Below, one piece after another: positions 9,101 to 11,233 of a stretch of 11,233 nt of DNA (its first letter is position 1; each line of letters starts with the position of its first letter). A program made the position numbers and the translations under genes. The stretch comes from Phoronis pallida (taxonomy: Eukaryota; Phoronida; Phoronidae), in NCBI GenBank assembly GCA_028565715.1, contig JAOXYC010213016.1, positions 1 through 11,233 of the forward strand, read 5' to 3'. The notes under the pieces are model-generated. The model did not search any database. It was not told the origin of the DNA and saw only the letters and a program-made list of their open reading frames with translations.

Positions 9101-9999
9101 TGAAAGTTGTTCCATTTTCAAATGACGTAGTTTGAAACCTTGTGCAGTTTTACTTTTTTACGGAAATAAACATGTAGCCTGTAGGCCTATTTTATTTTCA
9201 TACATTTTTTTAATGTTAGCCTAGTTTGTTTAATAATAATTAATGATCATTATTCAACTTTTTTCTTTCACTTTGAAGAATGCAAAACTCTCAATATTGT
9301 ATATTGTCCAAGAGACATAGCAAAAACATTTAGATTAAAGTTACAAATTCTTCATTTGCACATCATTTGCAAAGGAAATCTCAAATTAAGTCAAATCATG
9401 TCAAAAGCATATGTTAATTATTTTCAAGTAGTCTTGACATTTACTCAAAGTCAATCTGATATCATCTACTCAAAAAGTATCGATTTTATTGTTAATATTT
9501 AAACGAAAGGGGCACGCAGGCCAGAAATGCATCCACAGTGTTCACCGCGGCTAATTATAGAGAGTTAGCTTCCCCAGTTACTGAACGCCATATTGTTTTC
9601 TCCACATGAGTGGCAAACATGCCAAAGTTTACATTAATTTCTTCAATATTGATGCAATACGGATAGCAATTAAAGTAGATATACTATAGGTGTCGCGAGT
9701 ATTGACGAGTAATAGTTTTACACAAGAAATTTAAGCATGCATCTGGTAAAAAACGGGTGACAATTTTGACACCACCAGTTCCAATTTTGCATTTTCGGTT
9801 TTCAAAACGAAATCGGTCGGTGTCGGGACTTGGGACGGTTTTCTTACAGGTCGTTCAGCACAAACTCACCACTTATTCCCTGAACAGTTTTTGTCTGATG
9901 CGACCAGCACATCAAGACTATAAATAATGTTGTTATTGAACAACATTTAGTCCTTGAAATACTTAAAAAAGAACCATATTTCGTCCCCTTTGAACTCAT
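47..9999 (-). CDS. 5' part of a secreted or membrane protein with GCC2/GCC3 (ephrin-receptor-like) cysteine-rich repeats; spliced, 3'-incomplete
   Basis: The model is a join, on the minus strand, of 9999..9870, 8494..8407, 4972..4885, 830..596 and 187..47. It gives 682 coding bases, or 227 codons plus one base, with no stop. Every junction has GT/AG ends and matching phase (1, 2, 0, 1; the last exon also ends in phase 1). Residues 1-43 form a signal-peptide-like N-terminus. Residues 44-227 contain 23 cysteines in a regular pattern: C-x2-C-P-x-G-x2-C, 8-11 residues, C-x2-G-x-Y, 12-16 residues, then the next C-x2-C. Long units start at C65, C118, C152 and C185. Short units without the third cysteine start at C101 and C216. 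This spacing recalls the GCC2/GCC3 family and TNF-receptor-like modules, whose cysteines form disulphides in the extracellular space. Possible N-glycosylation sequons are N62, N147 and N223. Later exons lie beyond position 1, so total length, membrane anchor and final domains are unknown. The family call is from memory of the pattern and was not searched. Confidence 0.85.
188..595 (-). other. Intron 4 (408 bp)
   Basis: This is the shortest complete intron, with GT at 595-594 and AG at 189-188 on the minus strand. It is AT-rich with no coding signal. On the plus strand, 230-289 resembles a much-decayed tRNA: an A-box-like word TAGCTCACTTGG at 237-248, outer bases GGTT (230-233) that could pair with AACC (286-289), and AGAGACCTAG at 264-273, resembling the T-arm lead-in of the better tRNA-like unit at 907-978. 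At 60 bases it is about 12 short for a tRNA and its B box is poor, so it is at most a relic. Confidence 0.75.
596..830 (-). CDS. Coding exon 4: three cysteine-rich repeat segments
   Basis: The acceptor is TTTTCTATTGTAG (AG at 832-831) and the donor is G|GTAAGG (GT at 595-594). The 235 bases enter in phase 0 and leave in phase 1. They encode residues 103-180 plus the first base of Gly181. The order is a short unit (ACPLGQYSSS), a long unit from C118 (CEECPGGSQC, then CGAGTYALNG), and a long unit from C152 (CTPCPQGHMC, then CSEGTYTSSQ). Cysteines are at 104, 118, 121, 127, 139, 152, 155, 161 and 171. N147-G-S is a possible glycosylation site. Serine and threonine are frequent between cysteines, as is usual for this kind of extracellular repeat. 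It is the longest and clearest exon in the window. An open frame on the same strand but in another phase overlaps it and is not coding. Confidence 0.9.
907..978 (+). tRNA. tRNA-like sequence with intact A and B boxes; probable tRNA pseudogene or tRNA-derived repeat head
   Basis: The segment has tRNA length and order. The A box TAGTCTAGAGG (914-924) fits TRGYNNARNGG. A 5-bp anticodon-type stem CTGCA/TGCAG encloses the 7-base loop CATGAAA. The T arm is CTGGG-TTCCATT-CCCGG with a full 5-bp stem, and its B box GGTTCCATTCC (958-968) fits the consensus. A run of seven T (986-992) lies 8 bases downstream and could end Pol III transcription. Against a working gene, only about five of seven acceptor pairs can form (CCATCGG with TCGAGAG), position 33 of the loop is A instead of the invariant U, and the D stem is weak. 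If read literally the anticodon would be TGA, but the unit lacks the long variable arm of a serine tRNA. It lies in intron 3, antisense to the host gene. Confidence 0.5.
2648..2740. promoter_or_regulatory. Candidate intronic regulatory patch (CpG words, CRE half-site, paired GATA sites)
   Basis: In otherwise CpG-poor intron sequence this stretch holds several CpGs. It contains ACGTCA (2691-2696; TGACGT on the minus strand, a CRE half-site) and an exact inverted pair, CTGATAA (2714-2720) and TTATCAG (2732-2738), around CCGGCCGTATC. Both arms carry a GATA core. What is seen is the motif cluster; an enhancer role is inference only. Confidence 0.2.
4185..4264. repeat. 80-bp near-perfect palindrome (39-bp arms, 2-bp centre)
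   Basis: Left arm 4185-4223 begins AAAATGGCAAATATC and right arm 4226-4264 ends GATATTTGCCATTTT. They are exact reverse complements over 39 bases with no mismatch, separated only by AA at 4224-4225. Pairing breaks immediately outside (T4184 against G4265). I see no target-site duplication at the edges and no transposase-like frame nearby. A near-zero loop argues against a miRNA precursor, which normally has a longer loop and mismatches. A recent template-switch event, a fold-back repeat, or a sequencing or assembly artefact all fit. It lies in intron 3, about 620 bases downstream of exon 3 in transcription order. Confidence 0.95.
4885..4972 (-). CDS. Coding exon 3: cysteine-rich repeat segment
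   Basis: The acceptor is TTATATTTCAG (AG at 4974-4973) and the donor is G|GTAAGT (GT at 4884-4883). The 88 bases enter in phase 2, completing Tyr73, and leave in phase 0. They encode residues 74-102, beginning CAGGSETK, then CTAGTYNSLG, and ending ADCV. Cysteines are C74, C84 and C101. C84-x2-G-T-Y is the conserved second half of the repeat unit, and DC-V leads directly into A-C-P of exon 4, giving a C-x2-C-P motif split by the intron. Phase and sequence both fit the flanking exons, with 3.4 kb and 4.05 kb introns on either side. No other reading frame across this segment stays cysteine-patterned. Confidence 0.88.
5868..5932 (-). pseudogene. tRNA-derived relic with complete acceptor-like stem
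   Basis: Read on the minus strand, the element opens with ATTGGAC (5932-5926) and closes with GTCCAAT (5874-5868), an exact 7-bp pairing like a tRNA acceptor stem. Inside is AGACCTGGGTTC (5902-5891 on the minus strand), identical over 12 bases to the T-arm lead-in of the tRNA-like unit at 907-978, followed by a B-box-like word GGTTCTTTTCTCC. A run of T follows directly (complement of 5867-5862), as at a Pol III terminator. The length is 65 bases, about seven short for a tRNA, and no clear D arm or anticodon arm can be drawn. I call it a decayed tRNA or SINE head. It reads in the same direction as the host gene. Confidence 0.4.
6050..6345. promoter_or_regulatory. CpG-enriched intronic patch with CTCF-like words; candidate enhancer or alternative promoter
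   Basis: About 18 CpGs fall in under 300 bases, whereas most of the intron around it has one per hundred or fewer. Motif-like words include CCGTAGATGGCG on the plus strand (6056-6067), CTTGGTGGCGC on the minus strand (6119-6109), both near the CTCF core as I recall it, and a CCAAT box on the minus strand within GATTGGCCC (6090-6098). A plus-strand ATG frame of 74 codons at 6228-6452 lies inside and beyond the patch, with a stop codon upstream; it has no motif I recognise. The patch could be an unmethylated regulatory element, an alternative promoter or the start of a nested transcript. This is inference from composition. Confidence 0.25.
8407..8494 (-). CDS. Coding exon 2: first cysteine-rich segment
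   Basis: The acceptor is a T-rich tract ending in CAG (AG at 8496-8495) and the donor is A|GTAAGT (GT at 8406-8405). The 88 bases enter in phase 1 and leave in phase 2. They encode residues 45-72 plus parts of 44 and 73: NCATDC, SNCPVGSYYDNGTC, then CPPGFY. Cysteines fall at 46, 50, 54, 65 and 68. The CPPGFY end is completed across the splice by the Y-C of exon 3, so the first CPxGxYC motif is split between two exons. N62-G-T is a possible glycosylation sequon. Read unspliced, the frame meets TAG at once, inside the donor, so splicing is required. It sits 1,375 bases downstream of exon 1 in transcription order. Confidence 0.88.
8495..9869 (-). other. Intron 1 (1,375 bp)
   Basis: The donor is GTGAGT at 9869-9864 and the acceptor is TTTTTATTTTTCAG ending at 8495. 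The part from 8500 to about 9480 is AT-rich and featureless apart from scattered TAGCCTA and TAGGCCTA words near 9175-9230. From about 9490 to 9869 CpGs become more frequent (ACGCAGGCC, CACCGCGGC, GGTCGGTGTCGGGAC), which fits a promoter-proximal first intron. CAATATGGCG on the minus strand (about 9595-9586) resembles a YY1 site. No coding frame is supported. Confidence 0.8.
9870..9999 (-). CDS. Coding exon 1: start codon and signal peptide
   Basis: The frame starts at ATG 9999-9997 (MSSKGTKYGS...) and runs 43 codons plus one base to the donor G|GTGAGT, with GT at 9869-9868. Residues 1-20 are polar and basic (several K and R), residues about 21-32 are hydrophobic (SITTLFIVLMCW), and a polar stretch ends at GIS. 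This has the n-h-c layout of a secretory signal peptide. I chose this ATG because A sits at -3 (AATAAAATGA) and because it puts the hydrophobic core within the first 32 residues. The frame is open upstream to a TAA near 10166. One earlier in-frame ATG at 10095-10093 would add 32 residues, but it has T at -3 and buries the signal core. The exon ends in phase 1, matching exon 2. If spliced out of frame, the reading frame would stop shortly after the donor. Confidence 0.78.
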
Positions 10000-10239
10000 T
10001 TTATTTGCGACAGCGAAGTTGAGGGGTAATTTTCGACGATCACAGAACTTGGAAATGTATCCTTTATAACACGACCAGCGTGTATAAAACTCCATGGAAT
10101 CTTCACATAATCCTTCTTGATAATCCACAACTACATGGTCTCCAATTTCCTCATGTTTAATTATCCAAAATTAGTGTAAAAGTTCTCTGCAATCGTCGAC
10201 ACTCGAAGTTCGCCAAAGTTCGTTCGGCTTCTTTCGCGA

Positions 10240-10254
10240 GCGCCACCTAGCGCG
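10240..10254 (-). promoter_or_regulatory. CTCF-like motif
   Basis: On the minus strand the sequence reads CGCGCTAGGTGGCGC, close to the bilaterian CTCF core as I recall it (CCNNTAGGTGGCGC). It sits in the CpG-rich region about 240 bases upstream of the start codon. Only a motif resemblance is seen. Confidence 0.3.
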
Positions 10255-10296
10255 AAGATTGTAAAGTAAACAAGGTGCGCGAATATCTTCCGTGTG

Positions 10297-10304
10297 TGAC
10301 GTCA
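10297..10304. promoter_or_regulatory. Full CRE/ATF palindrome TGACGTCA
   Basis: The exact 8-base CREB/ATF consensus lies about 300 bases upstream of the start codon, in the presumed promoter. A variant, TGACGTAA, is at 10569-10576. Promoter position makes binding plausible; the TGACGT core itself occurs elsewhere in the window at roughly chance frequency. Confidence 0.35.
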
Positions 10305-10360
10305 CTGTCCTAAGCAACTCGTCAACAAAGCTTTTGTAAAGGTAAACAGTCTTTGTCAAA

Positions 10361-11233
10361 ACTATTCAGGAGCAGTCAGGCAAGACTGCCTGCGATTAAC
10401 CCATGATAATACTATCTAGCTGTGTTCTTACAATAGAGCCAATGTTTAGGCTTTTTACAGTCGGACGTTTTGTGTAATTTTAAATTCTTATATTTGCTCA
10501 AGTCTCTATCATAACTCGGGTTATTACCGGGGTTATTACGCAATATGACGCTTTATACCTGCGCTTTATGACGTAAATAGAACAGTGCAAAATAAAATAG
10601 GGTTAGTAGAAACAGATTGTTCTTGCGCAAATTTCGCACAGTAATCGCATACTGTGCACAAAAACACACACAACTTGAGAGAAAATATTCAAAACACACA
10701 TTGAAAAATGAACGTAGATAATTAGTAAGGAATTTTAAATTCTACGAACAAAACTATAACCAAAACATTTCAAAATGTTTTGTCATACAACAATTATTTG
10801 ATTTATTTCCTCTCATTTAAAAAACAATTTTGCCGCGGACTGCAACCTTTTGCGTAAAACTAAACTGAACAGCAGTTCAATGTGTTTATGTGCGCCCACC
10901 TCTTTGGTAAATGCTAAAATTATGGATTTCATAACTTTCCCAACAGCCGTATTAAAAATTAAGTTATAAACACTATCGCCTTGTAAAGGGTTATTATATA
11001 GATTATAGAATAAATATATATTGGGGGGATTCGGCAACAATGTACCTTTATATCCTTGTATAACGCTTGTCTCAGGCCTACATGATCATTATACAACCAC
11101 ACGGTCACCAGTTCGAAATAAAATGAAAAGAAGTTCATTTCCCTGATTCGAGTACGGTACGGTACTCTGGTTTCTCTTCAATCCACGTATAAATCTTTCG
11201 CCTTTTACTAAAGATTTCCGTGGAGAGGAACAT
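10361..11233. other. Upstream intergenic or distal 5' region, no supported gene
   Basis: I see no exon or gene that I can support here. The stretch holds a pair of 12-base-spaced GGGTTATTAC copies (10518-10527 and 10530-10539) followed by two CGCTTTAT copies, a 22-base palindrome CAAAACATTT-CA-AAATGTTTTG (10761-10782), CAGGCA/TGCCTG inverted words at 10377-10392, and the hairpin at 11182-11224. A 75-codon minus-strand frame at 10813-11040 has no ATG start and no recognisable motif. A 32-codon frame (MFLSTEIFSK...) runs from the right edge and stops near 11135; it could be an upstream exon fragment, but nothing supports that. Confidence 0.5.
11182..11224. repeat. Hairpin-forming inverted repeat
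   Basis: TCCACG (11182-11187) pairs with CGTGGA (11219-11224), and AAATCTTT (11191-11198) pairs with AAAGATTT (11210-11217). This makes a 14-bp stem with a 3-by-1 internal loop and an 11-base apical loop. No terminator, miRNA or transposon role can be assigned from sequence alone. Confidence 0.5.

Larger units (their letters stand above)
10000..10360 (-). promoter_or_regulatory. Presumed 5' UTR and promoter of the cysteine-rich repeat gene
   Basis: The sequence upstream of the start codon is CpG-richer than the rest of the window, as expected near an invertebrate promoter. A minus-strand TATAAA at 10068-10063 lies about 65 bases before the ATG, which would place a start site near 10035 with a short 5' UTR; this is a guess. 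Further up are a full CRE palindrome TGACGTCA (10297-10304) and a CTCF-like word. If transcription starts above 10154, the leader has a seven-codon upstream frame (ATG at 10154-10152, stop at 10133-10131). Open minus-strand frames here lack a recognisable protein. Confidence 0.4.

Noticed and set aside
2541-9128. Several scattered TGACGT words as a CRE array
   Set aside because: About five occurrences in 11 kb is close to the number expected for a 6-base word at this composition, so only the full palindrome near the start codon was kept.
10093-10095. Earlier in-frame ATG for exon 1
   Set aside because: It would add 32 residues ahead of the signal core, has a poor -3 base, and lies upstream of the likely TATA-directed start site.
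10171-10359. Minus-strand frame of 62 codons upstream of exon 1
   Set aside because: It lies in CpG-rich promoter sequence where stops are rarer, is out of register with exon 1, and no family is recognisable.
10813-11040. Minus-strand frame of 75 codons
   Set aside because: It begins at a non-ATG codon, shows no domain, and no splice sites link it to the downstream gene in a supported way.
11136-11233. Minus-strand 32-codon frame from an ATG exactly at the right edge
   Set aside because: A GTAAAA inside it could in principle splice in phase 1 to exon 2, but that form would lack a signal peptide and the donor is weak. The edge position gives no further evidence.

Overview
The window looks like animal nuclear DNA: AT-rich, poor in long reading frames, with exons marked by cysteine-rich coding sequence and clean GT/AG splice sites. 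A marine invertebrate is the best guess. The basis is long AT-rich introns with few CpGs, tRNA-derived repeats, and scattered AGGCCTA-type words that I associate with marine invertebrate (for example echinoderm-like) genomes. That taxonomic guess is weak.

The main content is the 5' part of one minus-strand gene, read from right to left. Five coding exons (9870-9999, 8407-8494, 4885-4972, 596-830, 47-187) join in matching splice phases into one open frame of 227 codons. It begins with a signal peptide and continues with a cysteine-rich extracellular region. The repeating unit is C-x2-C-P-x-G-x2-C ... C-x2-G-x-Y, which resembles the GCC2/GCC3 (ephrin-receptor-like) repeats of large secreted or membrane proteins. 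The frame is still open at the last donor, so the gene continues off the left end. The conventional long ORFs in the window are unrelated to this spliced protein or lie in another frame.

Layout from left to right: start of intron 5 (1-46); exon 5; short intron 4; exon 4; a 4-kb intron 3 holding a tRNA-like unit (907-978), a small CpG patch with paired GATA words (about 2648-2740) and an 80-bp near-perfect palindrome (4185-4264); exon 3; a 3.4-kb intron 2 holding a second tRNA-like relic (5868-5932, minus) and a CpG-enriched patch (about 6050-6345) with CTCF-like words; exon 2; intron 1; exon 1; then a CpG-richer presumed promoter region (about 10000-10580) with a full CRE palindrome and a CTCF-like word. 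From about 10600 to the right end I see no gene I can support, only small inverted repeats and a hairpin at 11182-11224.

The items most worth a second look are the 80-bp palindrome and the set of tRNA-like elements sharing the block AGACCTGGGTTC. I found no evidence of a bacterial-type system, CRISPR array or viral gene.
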